Below, piece after piece: positions 42,470 through 50,987 of a stretch of 64,000 nt of DNA (within the stretch, counting starts at the first letter, position 1; the number at the start of each line of letters is the position of its first letter). Under the pieces are notes generated by a model that was not told where the DNA came from, ran no database searches, and saw only the letters and a list, made by a program, of their open reading frames with translations. The stretch comes from Chryseobacterium turcicum (GTDB lineage Bacteria; Bacteroidota; Bacteroidia; Flavobacteriales; Weeksellaceae): contig NZ_JAJNAY010000001.1 of NCBI RefSeq assembly GCF_021010565.1, positions 2,212,001 to 2,276,000 on the forward strand. Direction: 5' to 3'. A program made the position numbers and the translations under genes.

Positions 42470-43018
42470 TTAATCTCTTTCCTTTAAATTTTCATCAATT
42501 ACACTAAAAAACGTTTTAGATGCCATGTTGAAGTTATAATATAAATTGTCCTTTTTAAATGCAATGGAATAGGTATAATCTCCTAGTGATTTGCTTTTTC
42601 GTAATATATTTACCATAGCGTTAAAATCTATGTCTTTTTCATAAATATCATCTTCACTTCCACTGACAAACGAATTGATAAATTTATACTCTTTATTAGC
42701 ATTAGCAGCTTTCGCAATGTTGTACCATAGCTCATCGTTATTGCCTGTCTTTTCTGTAAGAATTGATATTTTAGAAATTTTATTTTCTTCATTATTACTT
42801 TCTACTAGTATTTTGAAGGCTTTTAAATTATACACTCGTGATTCTAAACCGAATTTAGAACCTCGGTCAAAAGGTTTAATGTTCATTGTTTTCTCTAAAA
42901 CATCAAAAGTCTTGTTGTAATTTGATGCTAATTTCTCAATGTCATTTAAATTCTGACCTAAACAAAAATTACCGCATAAAATAATTAGCAATGATAATAA
43001 TTGTAGTATTTTATTCAT
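42470..43018 (-). CDS. Secreted protein of unknown function
   Basis: 182 residues, signal peptide MNKILQLLSLLIILCGNFCLGQ. The mature part (NLNDIEKLASNYNKTFDVLEKTMNIKPFDRGSKFGLESRVYNLKAFKILVES) is mixed alpha/beta and hydrophilic. I do not recognise a family. First gene of the three-gene island operon, 6 bp from the next, with a good promoter upstream. Confidence 0.7.
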   Translation of the reverse strand: MNKILQLLSLLIILCGNFCLGQNLNDIEKLASNYNKTFDVLEKTMNIKPFDRGSKFGLESRVYNLKAFKILVESNNEENKISKISILTEKTGNNDELWYNIAKAANANKEYKFINSFVSGSEDDIYEKDIDFNAMVNILRKSKSLGDYTYSIAFKKDNLYYNFNMASKTFFSVIDENLKERD

Positions 43019-43035
43019 ATAAAAGTTTTAATTCG

Positions 43036-43064
43036 CAAATGTAATAATAAGAAAACACATCAAA
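43036..43064 (-). promoter_or_regulatory. Promoter of the island operon
   Basis: Minus strand: TTTG (43061-43064), 17 nt, TACATTTG (43036-43043), 17 bp before the ATG of the first gene. Confidence 0.65.
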
Positions 43065-43105
43065 TTACGGGTATCCGTATTTATACGGTATTTCAAAAAT
43101 AAATG

Positions 43106-43333
43106 TTAAATTAGTAGATTTGGATTTAAACCTATCTGCTCAGTCATTTGCTTGAGAAGACTCTTTTCAATATGTTTTCGCTCTTTCTCGTCTTTGAACC
43201 TGTTAAGCCTTCGGAGATGAGTAAAAGGTTTTTTTCTATCCGGTTCGTAAAAGCGACATTGAATAAACCAGTCATTATTTGAGCTGGTCGTAAGGAAATC
43301 GGATCGTTTGCATCCGAAGTTAAGGTTTTTCAT
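43106..43333 (-). pseudogene. Truncated tyrosine-recombinase-like N-terminal fragment
   Basis: A 75-residue frame: MKNLNFGCKRSDFLTTSSN, then NDWFIQCRFYEPDRKKPFTHLRRLNRFKDEKERKHIEKSLLKQMTEQIGLNPN. The WFIQCRFYEP...RLNRFKDEKERKHIEKSLLKQM arrangement resembles the arm-binding N terminus of Bacteroidota phage-type integrases (W-Y-V-x-F-x-x-x-(N/D)P...K-x-x-KERxxxAxxL). The SAM-like and catalytic domains are absent, so it would be a remnant. It lies 86 bp from tRNA-Ala and 13-bp inverted repeats flank its start. It could also be an unrelated small protein. Confidence 0.45.
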
Positions 43334-43367
43334 ACGTATTAATTTTTGTTACCGATTAATACGTATG
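43331..43367. repeat. 13-bp inverted repeat at the integrase-fragment start
   Basis: CATACGTATTAAT (43331-43343) and ATTAATACGTATG (43355-43367) are perfect inverted copies with 11 bp between; the ATG of the fragment is within the first arm. A third 12-mer copy is at 41258-41269. Confidence 0.8.
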
Positions 43368-43418
43368 AAAAAAAGTTGTTTTTCTCGTAAACCACTTGTG
43401 GGATGAGGTTTACAGTAG

Positions 43419-43492
43419 TGGAGAATATCGGACTCGAACCGATTACCTCAACACTGCCAGTGTTGCGCTCTAGCCAGATGAGCTAATTCCCC
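43419..43492 (-). tRNA. tRNA-Ala(GGC)
   Basis: A full 74-nt cloverleaf on the minus strand: acceptor GGGGAAT/ATTCTCC with the G3:U70 pair that marks alanine, D stem GCTC/GAGC, anticodon arm CAACA-CTGGCAG-TGTTG (anticodon GGC), T arm ATCGG-TTCGAGT-CCGAT and discriminator A. The 3' CCA is not encoded. Confidence 0.96.
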
Positions 43493-43611
43493 TTTCTCAG
43501 ATTATTATTTCTGAAGCTGTACAAAAGTAAGTATTTAAAGTACATATGCAAACTTTTTAGTGAAATTTTCTTTAATAATTTTACTATTCAATAATCGATT
43601 ATCAATATGAC

Positions 43612-44091
43612 TTATTGACTACTTTTTAATTCTACAACTCTTTGTAAAAAAGACTGTTTAGCAATTTTTTCTTCGGCTTCATTTATTGCTTTCAGTAAAT
43701 GATTCTCATTATCGGCTATTTCTTCCAATACTTTGGAGATGATTTCCCACGCAGGTTTCATTTTTTCTATCAATTCAATACCTTTTGGTGACAATTCGAT
43801 TAAGCGTTTGCGTTCATCTGTTTTATCTTTTTTAGAGATAATCATTTGTTGCTTTTCAAGCTCTTTTAAAAGGCTAATTGTTGAGGGATGCGTATATCCT
43901 ATTTCATTAGCAATTTCTACAACGCTGAGTGTATTTTTGTGATGTAATGTAAAGATTACCGGAAACCATTTAGGCTCGAAATTTATTCCAAATTCTTTAT
44001 AAACTAGAGCTCCATCCTTACGCAATTGCTCACTAAGGCGTTGTAATCTTGTAGATAAAGCTAAGGTTCCAGATTCATTGATGACATTCAT
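43612..44091 (-). CDS. MarR-family transcriptional regulator
   Basis: 159 residues with the MarR winged helix: LFTLHHKNTLSVVEIANEIGYTHPSTISLLKELEKQQMIISKKDKTDERKRLIELSPKGIELIEKM, including the DxRxxxxxLTxxG-like wing (DERKRLIELSPKG). It starts 3 bp after the GNAT gene and is the second gene of that operon. The operator-like dyads at 44605-44621 in front of the operon make autorepression likely. Confidence 0.9.
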   Translation of the reverse strand: MNVINESGTLALSTRLQRLSEQLRKDGALVYKEFGINFEPKWFPVIFTLHHKNTLSVVEIANEIGYTHPSTISLLKELEKQQMIISKKDKTDERKRLIELSPKGIELIEKMKPAWEIISKVLEEIADNENHLLKAINEAEEKIAKQSFLQRVVELKSSQ

Positions 44092-44094
44092 AAG

Positions 44095-44583
44095 CTATGA
44101 TTTTAGATCCAGAAAACAAAATACATTATCGGCACTCATTAAAGGGAATTTTTCTGGTAGAAGTTCTTTTTCAATGATTTTAAAATGATTTCGCTCGTAA
44201 AAACGCAATGCAGCCTGAAGTATTGATACTGTTCCCAAATATACTTTATCTATTTCGTTTTTCTGGCAATAAGCAAGCAGGATTTCTAATAGTTTCTGAG
44301 CGATACTGTGTTCTTTTCCTCTGAATTCTTTTTTCACAAACATCTTTCGGACTGCTGCTGCTTTTTCATCAAATTTCACCAAAGCAATTGTTCCGACAAG
44401 CTCACCATTAATAAAAGCTCCCCAAAAACTTCCGCCATTAGCAAAGTAGAAATCTTCAATTTGCATAAGGTCCGGCTGGTCTTCTATTGTGATTGGAACA
44501 TTAAATTCCTTTTGCTGAATATTCAAAACCAAATTTATTATTTCTTCTGAATGTGTATTGTTTACAAGATTAATTTCTAACAT
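44095..44583 (-). CDS. GNAT-family N-acetyltransferase
   Basis: 162 residues from ATG at 44583; the upstream in-frame TTG at 44631 lies beyond the promoter and is rejected. GNAT motifs: WGAFINGELVGTIALVKFDEKAAAVRKMFVKKEFRGKEHSIAQKLLEILLAYCQ (motif A with a degenerate R/QxxGxG/A acetyl-CoA loop, RGKEHS) and LGTVSILQAALRFYERNHFKII (motif B). The MarR-plus-GNAT arrangement is common; some family members are MarR-GNAT fusions. Substrate unknown. Confidence 0.88.
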   Translation of the reverse strand: MLEINLVNNTHSEEIINLVLNIQQKEFNVPITIEDQPDLMQIEDFYFANGGSFWGAFINGELVGTIALVKFDEKAAAVRKMFVKKEFRGKEHSIAQKLLEILLAYCQKNEIDKVYLGTVSILQAALRFYERNHFKIIEKELLPEKFPLMSADNVFCFLDLKS

Positions 44584-44600
44584 AATATTTAATTTAAGTA

Positions 44601-44631
44601 CAAAACTACGTAGTTGACTACATATATGCAA
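44601..44631 (-). promoter_or_regulatory. Promoter and MarR-type operator of the GNAT-MarR operon
   Basis: Minus strand: ATTG near 44629, 20 nt, TAGTTTTG (44601-44608). Overlapping it are ACTACGTAGT (perfect palindrome, 44605-44614) and GTAGT-TG-ACTAC (44610-44621). Operator in the spacer and -7 box fits repression by the encoded MarR. Confidence 0.6.
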
Positions 44632-44680
44632 TAGAAAAATGAAAATTTAATTTAAAACGTATCAATTTTTTATTTTAATC

Positions 44681-44713
44681 AAAAAAAAACGTGCACTGTT
44701 TCCAGTACACGTC
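44681..44713 (-). terminator. Terminator of the efflux operon
   Basis: ACGTGCACTG (44689-44698) and CAGTACACGT (44703-44712), loop TTTC, one mismatch, with A9 giving U9 on the minus strand. Confidence 0.8.
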
Positions 44714-44746
44714 TTAACAAGATTTGAATATATAATAACTAACTTT

Positions 44747-46162
44747 TTATTTCCATCCGCCGCCTAAAGCCTGATATAAATCTACGGCAGCTTTCATTTT
44801 GCTATATTCTGCATTTGAAATATTAAGTTCGGCATTCAATGAGTTTACACTTGCATTTAAAACTTCAAGGTAATTTGCCATACCATAATTAACCAATTCC
44901 TGAGAATAGTCAACTGATTTTTTGTAAGAGTCTAATTCTTTTTTCTTTAAATCGATAAAAGAATCCTGAACAGAAAATACTCTTATGGCATCAGAAACTT
45001 CTTTTCCGGCAGTCAAAATAGATTTTCTGAAATTCAGATACGCTGTTTCTTTGTTCGCCAAACTTACATCGTAAGCAGTTTTGATTTGCCTTTTATTTAA
45101 AATTGGCTGTGCTAAACCAGTTACAACATTTGCAAAAAGAGAGTTTACACTAAACAAATGATCGATGTCTACTGACTGCACTCCTCCACTTCCTGTTAGT
45201 TTCAATGTAGGGTAAAATTGAGCTTTAGCTACATTTGTCAACTCAAAAGCATTCATTAAATTAAATTCTGCTTGCATCACATCCGGACGGTTTGATAACA
45301 AACTTGCAGGATATCCTAAGGCTAAACTTTCTGGCAATGACTGCGATTTTAAAGAAGACCTTGCAATCGTCTGCGATGAATCACCCATCAACAAACTCAT
45401 CGTATTTTCTAAAAGTTGAATTTGAGTATCGATGTCAATCAGTAAAGATTGAGCATTATAAACCAACGCTTGACTTTGCTGAACAGCAACTTCTGTTACT
45501 GATCCTGACTCTTTTAATGCTTTTGTGGCTTCTAAATTATTTTCTCTTACTTTGATTGTTTCTTGAATGATTCTCTTCTGATCGTCATACGTTAACAATT
45601 GAAAATATGCCGAAGCGATTGAGGCTACCAAGTCACTTTTTACCGCTTTGTGAGCGGCTAAGGTTCCCAAATAAGTCGCTAATTGAGCTTTTTGCTGAGA
45701 CTTCATTTTTCCCCACAAATCTGCTTCCCAACCTATCGTAGCTGTAATATCAAACTGGTTTACATAACGTCTTTCTCCGATAATCTGACCAAACTGAGTA
45801 TTGATAGATTGTGTTTGAAAAGTGTAATTCGGTCCTATTGATAAAGTCGGTTCGTAGGCTGCTTTTGCCTGTTTTAAATAAGCTTCTGCAGAAGTGATAC
45901 TCTGTACAGCGATTCTTACATCAAGATTATTTTCTAAAGCTTTTGTAATGTGTCCCTGAAGAATAGGATCTGTAAAAATCTCTTTCCAGGAAACATTCGC
46001 AATACTTGTGCTATCCTGAGGCAGCATATCTGTACGGAATAGTTTTTCGTCAACTGCAGTTGCGGGTCTTTCGTACTCTTTTCTTACCATACAAGACGAT
46101 AAAACCGCGAACGCGACCACTGAAAAAGCAGTTCCTTTTATTATTATTGATAAATTTTTCAT
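44747..46162 (-). CDS. TolC-like outer-membrane efflux lipoprotein (NodT/OprM family)
   Basis: 471 residues. Lipoprotein signal with LSSCMVRKEYERP, as in OprM/NodT. Two repeats of the outer-membrane efflux domain: ALENNLDVRIAVQSITSAEAYLKQAKAAYEPTLSIGP and GYPASLLSNRPDVMQAEFNLMNAFELTNVAKAQFYPTLKLTGSGG, the NRPDVxxAE motif being diagnostic. As a trimer it forms the exit duct of the RND pump encoded just upstream. Confidence 0.94.
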   Translation of the reverse strand: MKNLSIIIKGTAFSVVAFAVLSSCMVRKEYERPATAVDEKLFRTDMLPQDSTSIANVSWKEIFTDPILQGHITKALENNLDVRIAVQSITSAEAYLKQAKAAYEPTLSIGPNYTFQTQSINTQFGQIIGERRYVNQFDITATIGWEADLWGKMKSQQKAQLATYLGTLAAHKAVKSDLVASIASAYFQLLTYDDQKRIIQETIKVRENNLEATKALKESGSVTEVAVQQSQALVYNAQSLLIDIDTQIQLLENTMSLLMGDSSQTIARSSLKSQSLPESLALGYPASLLSNRPDVMQAEFNLMNAFELTNVAKAQFYPTLKLTGSGGVQSVDIDHLFSVNSLFANVVTGLAQPILNKRQIKTAYDVSLANKETAYLNFRKSILTAGKEVSDAIRVFSVQDSFIDLKKKELDSYKKSVDYSQELVNYGMANYLEVLNASVNSLNAELNISNAEYSKMKAAVDLYQALGGGWK

Positions 46163-46183
46163 TATTTAAATCTTAAAGATTTC

Positions 46184-49100
46184 TTATTCAGCTAAGTTCA
46201 TTTCTTCGTGCTTGATAGGTTTTATTTTTTCCTGTAAAGTCTGGAAAATAACATATAAAACCGGAATCACAAACACCCCTAAAATAGTACCTATTAATAA
46301 CCCTATTGCAGCACCTGTAGCAATAGAACGGTTACCTACAGCACCAATTCCACTTGCTAAAACGAGAGGTAATAGACCACAAATAAATGCTAAAGAGGTC
46401 ATCAAAATAGGTCTTAGTCTGGCTTTGGCTGCATTCACTGCAGACTCCACAATCGTCTCACCATGATGTCTTCTCTGTACCGCAAATTCGATAATCAAAA
46501 TCGCATTTTTCGCTAATAAACCGACTAACATAATCAATGCAATCTGGAAGTAGATATTGTTTTCTAAGCCCATTATTTTCTGTCCGAAATATGCTCCCAT
46601 TACCCCAAGAGGAAGTGAAATTACCACAACTAAAGGAAGAATATAACTTTCGTACTGAGCAGAAAGAATGAAATAAACGAACACCAAACTTAAGGCAAAA
46701 ATCAATAAAGTCTGAGATCCTGAATTTAATTCTTCTCTTGTAAGACCTGTAAATTCAACACTGTAATTTTGATCAAGTGTCTCTTTTGCTACCGCCTGAA
46801 CTGCCGTAATTGCATCACCCGAACTGAAACCTGCTTTGTTTGCTCCTGTAATCTTTACTGATGTAAATAGGTTATAACGACCTACAGATTGAGGACCATA
46901 AGATTTAGTCAACGTCACAAATTGTGAAATAGGTGACATCTCTCCAGAGCTCGTTTTGATATAGTATTGATTAAGATCTTCAGCATTTATTCTGTTTTCT
47001 GGTGGTGCCTGAATCATTACTCTAAACTGTTTCCCATATTTGGTAAAGTCAGCAGCATAAATTCCACCAATATATCCTTGCATCGTAGACAAAATATCAT
47101 TTACAGAAACTCCTTTTTGTTTCGCTAACGGAACATTGATTTCCATTAAATACTGTGGATATTTTGTGTTAAATGAAGTCTGAGCAAATTCAATTTCTGG
47201 TCTTTGCATTAGGTTTCCGATAAACTCGTTGGTTTTAGCATCAAGCTGAGCAAAATCACCCCCTGATTTATCTAAAAGTACCATCTCAAAACCTGCACTA
47301 CTACCAAAACCTGGTACACTCGGTGGTTGGAAAAATACAACTTTAGCATCAGGAACTTTTCCTGCAAGACCAAATAGTCTCTTTGTAATCTCGTCAGAAG
47401 ATAAACCTTCTCCTTTTCTATCATTAAAAGGTTTAAGCTTAACAAAGGCAAGACCATTATTACTTCCGTTTCCAGATAATAATCCTCTACCTGTAGAAAT
47501 GGTTACGTTTTGAATTCCCGGAATCTGCATTGCATTTTTCTGCAACGTTTTCAGAACATTGTAAGTTCTTTCCATAGATGCTCCCGGAGGAAGCTGTACG
47601 TCTGTAAAGATAATTCCTCTATCTTCTGTAGGTACAAAACCTTTCTTCATACTTCCGTTTGCCCAGTAGATAATTCCACAAGTAACGACAAGAATTAATA
47701 CAGTCACCCATTTGTGTTTGATAAGAAAGTTAAATCCTCTACCATAACGATCAGTTGCTGTTTTGAAACCGATATTAAATTTATAGAAGAATTTTTGCAT
47801 GAAATTCTTATTCTTATAACCTTCGTGATGATCTTCGTGAGGCTTTAAGAATAGTGAACATAAAACCGGACTTAAAGTTAATGCATTTACTGCCGAAATA
47901 ATAATCGCAATAATTAGGGTAATCCCAAACTGCTGATAAAATACTCCGGTAGGACCTGTAATAAATGTAACCGGAATAAATACTGCTGCCATTACCAATG
48001 TAATTGAAATAATAGCACCTGTAATTTCGTCCATTGCTTCTACAGTTGCCTTTTTAGCATCAGAAATTCCATGCTCCATTTTAGCATGTACGGCCTCGAC
48101 GACGACAATCGCATCATCTACCACAATACCAATTGCTAAGACTAAAGCAAAAAGCGTTAATAAATTTAATGAATATCCAAAAAGATTCAGGAAGAAGAAT
48201 GTTCCTACAATAGATACCGGAACTGCAATCGCCGGAATTAATGTCGATCTGAAATCTTGTAAGAAAATATATACTACAATAAATACAAGAATGAAAGCTT
48301 CAATTAAAGTATGAATTACTTTTTCAATAGAAGCATCCAAGAATTCGTTGGTATCAAAGTTAAATGTATATTTTATGCCTTCAGGATAAGAACTTTCATT
48401 TTCTTTAAGCTGAGCTTTAATGTTGTCAATAATCTCCTGAGCATTTGATCCCGGAGTTTGAAATACTCCCATACTGATGGAAGGATAATCTCCGTTTTCA
48501 CCAACACCACTGTAAGATAAACCACCTAATTCTACTTTTGCAACATCTTTCAACATTAAATTCTGCCCGTCTGGAAGAGATTTAATGATAATATCATCAT
48601 ATTGCTCCTTGTCACTGAATTTACCTACATATTTAATAATATATTCAAAAGAACTTCCGCTGTTTTGTCCTAATGACCCTGCTGCAGCTTCTCTACTTTG
48701 ATCATTAATTGCATTGGTAACTTCAGCTGGTGTAATTCCGTAAGCTGCCAATTTTGCCGGATCAAGCCATACTCTCATCGAGTAGTTTTTTCCACCAAAA
48801 ACATTGGCTTCCCCAACTCCATTAATCCTTTGCATATTTGGAATAACGTTGATATTCAAAAAGTTTTGAAGATAAGTATCATCAATATTTTTGTTTTCAG
48901 AATAAAAAGAAAGGTACATCAATGCACTCGTTTGTTGCTTCTGAGTAACAACTCCCGCACGGGTAACCTCACTTGGAAGTAATGGGCTCGCTCTAGAAAC
49001 ACGGTTTTGAACGTTCACCGCAGCAATATCAGCATCGATTCCTTGTTTAAAGAAAACTTGAATCTGTGCTGAACCATCATTTCCTGCTGTTGAAGTAATA

Positions 49101-49330
49101 TAATCCATCCCTTCAACTCCATTGATTTGTTCTTCCAAAGGAACAACAACACTTTTCATTACAGTTTCAGCATTTGCTCCTGTATAATTTGCTCTCACAC
49201 TCACCGTTGCCGGTGCAATATCGGGATATTGCGTAACCGGAAGCGCTGTAAGTCCCAATACACCGAGAATAACGATGATGATGGAGATTACAGTGGATAA
49301 AACCGGTCTGTTAATAAAGTTCTTTATCAT
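46184..49330 (-). CDS. RND multidrug efflux permease (HAE1/AcrB family)
   Basis: 1048 residues, matching AcrB in length and layout: a transmembrane segment at the N terminus (FINRPVLSTVISIIIVILGVLG), two periplasmic porter/docking halves, and two groups of transmembrane helices. The proton-relay Asp pair is in LAIGIVVDDAIVVVEAVHAKM, and GPTGVFYQQFGITLIIAIIISAVNALTLSPVLCSLFLKP is the repeated RND signature. It exports hydrophobic compounds using the proton gradient. Its ATG overlaps the adaptor stop by one base (TAATG). Confidence 0.95.
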   Translation of the reverse strand: MIKNFINRPVLSTVISIIIVILGVLGLTALPVTQYPDIAPATVSVRANYTGANAETVMKSVVVPLEEQINGVEGMDYITSTAGNDGSAQIQVFFKQGIDADIAAVNVQNRVSRASPLLPSEVTRAGVVTQKQQTSALMYLSFYSENKNIDDTYLQNFLNINVIPNMQRINGVGEANVFGGKNYSMRVWLDPAKLAAYGITPAEVTNAINDQSREAAAGSLGQNSGSSFEYIIKYVGKFSDKEQYDDIIIKSLPDGQNLMLKDVAKVELGGLSYSGVGENGDYPSISMGVFQTPGSNAQEIIDNIKAQLKENESSYPEGIKYTFNFDTNEFLDASIEKVIHTLIEAFILVFIVVYIFLQDFRSTLIPAIAVPVSIVGTFFFLNLFGYSLNLLTLFALVLAIGIVVDDAIVVVEAVHAKMEHGISDAKKATVEAMDEITGAIISITLVMAAVFIPVTFITGPTGVFYQQFGITLIIAIIISAVNALTLSPVLCSLFLKPHEDHHEGYKNKNFMQKFFYKFNIGFKTATDRYGRGFNFLIKHKWVTVLILVVTCGIIYWANGSMKKGFVPTEDRGIIFTDVQLPPGASMERTYNVLKTLQKNAMQIPGIQNVTISTGRGLLSGNGSNNGLAFVKLKPFNDRKGEGLSSDEITKRLFGLAGKVPDAKVVFFQPPSVPGFGSSAGFEMVLLDKSGGDFAQLDAKTNEFIGNLMQRPEIEFAQTSFNTKYPQYLMEINVPLAKQKGVSVNDILSTMQGYIGGIYAADFTKYGKQFRVMIQAPPENRINAEDLNQYYIKTSSGEMSPISQFVTLTKSYGPQSVGRYNLFTSVKITGANKAGFSSGDAITAVQAVAKETLDQNYSVEFTGLTREELNSGSQTLLIFALSLVFVYFILSAQYESYILPLVVVISLPLGVMGAYFGQKIMGLENNIYFQIALIMLVGLLAKNAILIIEFAVQRRHHGETIVESAVNAAKARLRPILMTSLAFICGLLPLVLASGIGAVGNRSIATGAAIGLLIGTILGVFVIPVLYVIFQTLQEKIKPIKHEEMNLAE

Positions 49331-50514
49331 TAGAATTTCGGTTTTACAGATTGAACGAGGCTATCCATGCTGATTTTTTTAGGCTTTACGGCGGTACCAG
49401 GCTTTACATTTCCTGTTCCAGCTGCAATAATTATTTCACCTTTTTTAACCCCAGATTTTATTAAAGCTAAATTGTCGATTCTTTCAATTAATTCAACAAC
49501 TGTATTTCGTGCAGTATCTTTTTCAACTTTATAAACGTAAACAATTCCTTGTTGTTCGTATGTTGCACTTTCTGGTACTACCAAAACGTTGTCGTAATGT
49601 TTAGGGAATCTGATGGTTCCACTGTTACCGTTAGTTAAAAGTTTCTGTGCATTATTAAAGGCTACTCTAAACTGAATTGTTCCTGTTGAGCGATCTAGAG
49701 AACCTGTAACTGCTTCAATTCTTCCTTTTTCAGGATAAATACTTCCGTTCGCTAACTGAAGCTCTACCATAGGAAGGTTTTTTATTTTTTCAGAAATGCT
49801 TGATCCTACAGATTTTTCTAAGAAATCGAAATATGCCTTCTCATTCATTGAGAAATAAGCAAAAATTTCTGAAGTATCTGAAATCGTCGTTAAGGCAACC
49901 TGATCTGTAGGTCCTACTAAACTTCCTACTTTCAAAGGAAGTTTACCAATCACTCCAGAAATAGGAGCACGGATTATTGAGTAATCAATGTTTGCTTCTA
50001 CCCCTTTGTAGTTAGCAACAGCCTGTCTTTTTGCAGCAATAGCCTGTTGTAAGCCTGCTTGAGCCTGAGCTAAACTAGCTTGAGCGGTTTGTAACTGAAC
50101 ATTGCTAATGATGTTTTTCTGAACCAATGGTTTCAGCTTATTAACTTCTACGGTAGCGGCATTTACCTGAGCTTGTGCTGCTGCAATGTTTGATTCTGCA
50201 GCGCCAATTCCTGCTTTTGAGGCAGCGGCATTTTCTGTCAGAATATTCGTTTCAAGGCGAAATAATGGCTGCCCTTTAGTTACATATTGACCTTCATCTA
50301 CCAAAACCTGAGTAATATAACCCTGGATTTTTGCTCGAACATCATTATTAATTCTACCTTCAATACTTGCAGGGAAGTTGTCGTACCCTACTATATTTTT
50401 AGTCTCTACCGAAACCACAGGGAAAGTTTTTGCGCCATCCTGTTTCGGAGCTTCTTTTTTGCAGGCAGTCAATGAAAATGCTGCTACAGAAAATAATATA
50501 AGCTTGTTTGTCAT
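49330..50514 (-). CDS. RND efflux periplasmic adaptor (AcrA/MFP family)
   Basis: 394 residues with lipoprotein signal LFSVAAFSLTACKKE. Barrel-sandwich halves GRINNDVRAKIQGYITQVLVDEGQYVTKGQPLFRLE and YSIIRAPISGVIGKLPLKVGSLVGP flank a coiled-coil hairpin rich in Ala and Gln (AAAQAQVNAATVEVNKLKPLV...QTAQASLAQAQAGLQQAIAAKRQ). It bridges the permease and TolC-like duct. Second gene of the operon, 1 bp behind the regulator. Confidence 0.95.
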   Translation of the reverse strand: MTNKLILFSVAAFSLTACKKEAPKQDGAKTFPVVSVETKNIVGYDNFPASIEGRINNDVRAKIQGYITQVLVDEGQYVTKGQPLFRLETNILTENAAASKAGIGAAESNIAAAQAQVNAATVEVNKLKPLVQKNIISNVQLQTAQASLAQAQAGLQQAIAAKRQAVANYKGVEANIDYSIIRAPISGVIGKLPLKVGSLVGPTDQVALTTISDTSEIFAYFSMNEKAYFDFLEKSVGSSISEKIKNLPMVELQLANGSIYPEKGRIEAVTGSLDRSTGTIQFRVAFNNAQKLLTNGNSGTIRFPKHYDNVLVVPESATYEQQGIVYVYKVEKDTARNTVVELIERIDNLALIKSGVKKGEIIIAAGTGNVKPGTAVKPKKISMDSLVQSVKPKF

Positions 50515-50515
50515 T

Positions 50516-50971
50516 TTATAGTTTATTAAGAGATTCCTGAATATTTGATATGCTTTTATTTAAAAGAGCTTTGTAGACTTCTACTCTTTCGTCGTCGTCT
50601 TTATGCTCAGTTTTTCTGAAATTTTTAAGGTTTTCTAAAAGCACCAATTCATCCTGCATTTTTTGAACAATCTTTTCAAATCGTATTTTTTTATAATCAT
50701 CATTGGCGAAGAAATACCGTTTTCTTTCATCCATTTTGTTAACGTCGATAATTAATTCTGAATTGATGAGTAAATTGAGACTGGTAGAAACTGAACTTTT
50801 GCTTGCAGAAAAGACTTCTACAAACTCATCAAAGGTAATTCCTACCTTGTCAAAATCGAAAATAAGGTACGAATAAATTTTTGAAGCCAGAGGTGGTAGA
50901 TTAAAAACAGTGCTGTAAAATTTTACAGCATCCTGAAAAATTTTCTCATCTACCTTTAAACTTTTTTTCAT
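50516..50971 (-). CDS. GbsR/MarR-like transcriptional regulator
   Basis: 151 residues, first gene of the efflux operon. The winged helix is YSYLIFDFDKVGITFDEFVEVFSASKSSVSTSLNLLINSELIIDVNKMDERKRYFFAND, with the SASKSSVSTSLNLL recognition helix typical of GbsR-type regulators; a C-terminal coiled coil (KMQDELVLLENLKNFRKTE) likely dimerises. A regulator placed first and a palindrome over its promoter suggest autorepression of the pump. Confidence 0.88.
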   Translation of the reverse strand: MKKSLKVDEKIFQDAVKFYSTVFNLPPLASKIYSYLIFDFDKVGITFDEFVEVFSASKSSVSTSLNLLINSELIIDVNKMDERKRYFFANDDYKKIRFEKIVQKMQDELVLLENLKNFRKTEHKDDDERVEVYKALLNKSISNIQESLNKL

Positions 50972-50987
50972 TATTTAAAGTTTTCAA

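Larger units (their letters stand above)
41197..43418. mobile_element. Small putative integrative-element remnant at a tRNA locus
   Basis: Left border is the 3'-half tRNA; right border is an integrase N-terminal fragment next to intact tRNA-Ala(GGC). The 12-mer ATACGTATTAAT occurs 18 bp inside the left border (41258-41269) and twice, as an inverted pair, near the right border (43332-43343 and 43355-43366), like integrase arm sites. Between lie three small secreted-protein genes. The tRNA fragment looks like Val, not Ala, so the two borders may not come from one simple insertion. Confidence 0.45.

Noticed and set aside
43591..43602. ATAATCGATTAT palindrome near the MarR gene end
   Set aside because: AT-rich 12-bp palindrome at a gene 3' end with no U tract and no promoter nearby; likely chance.
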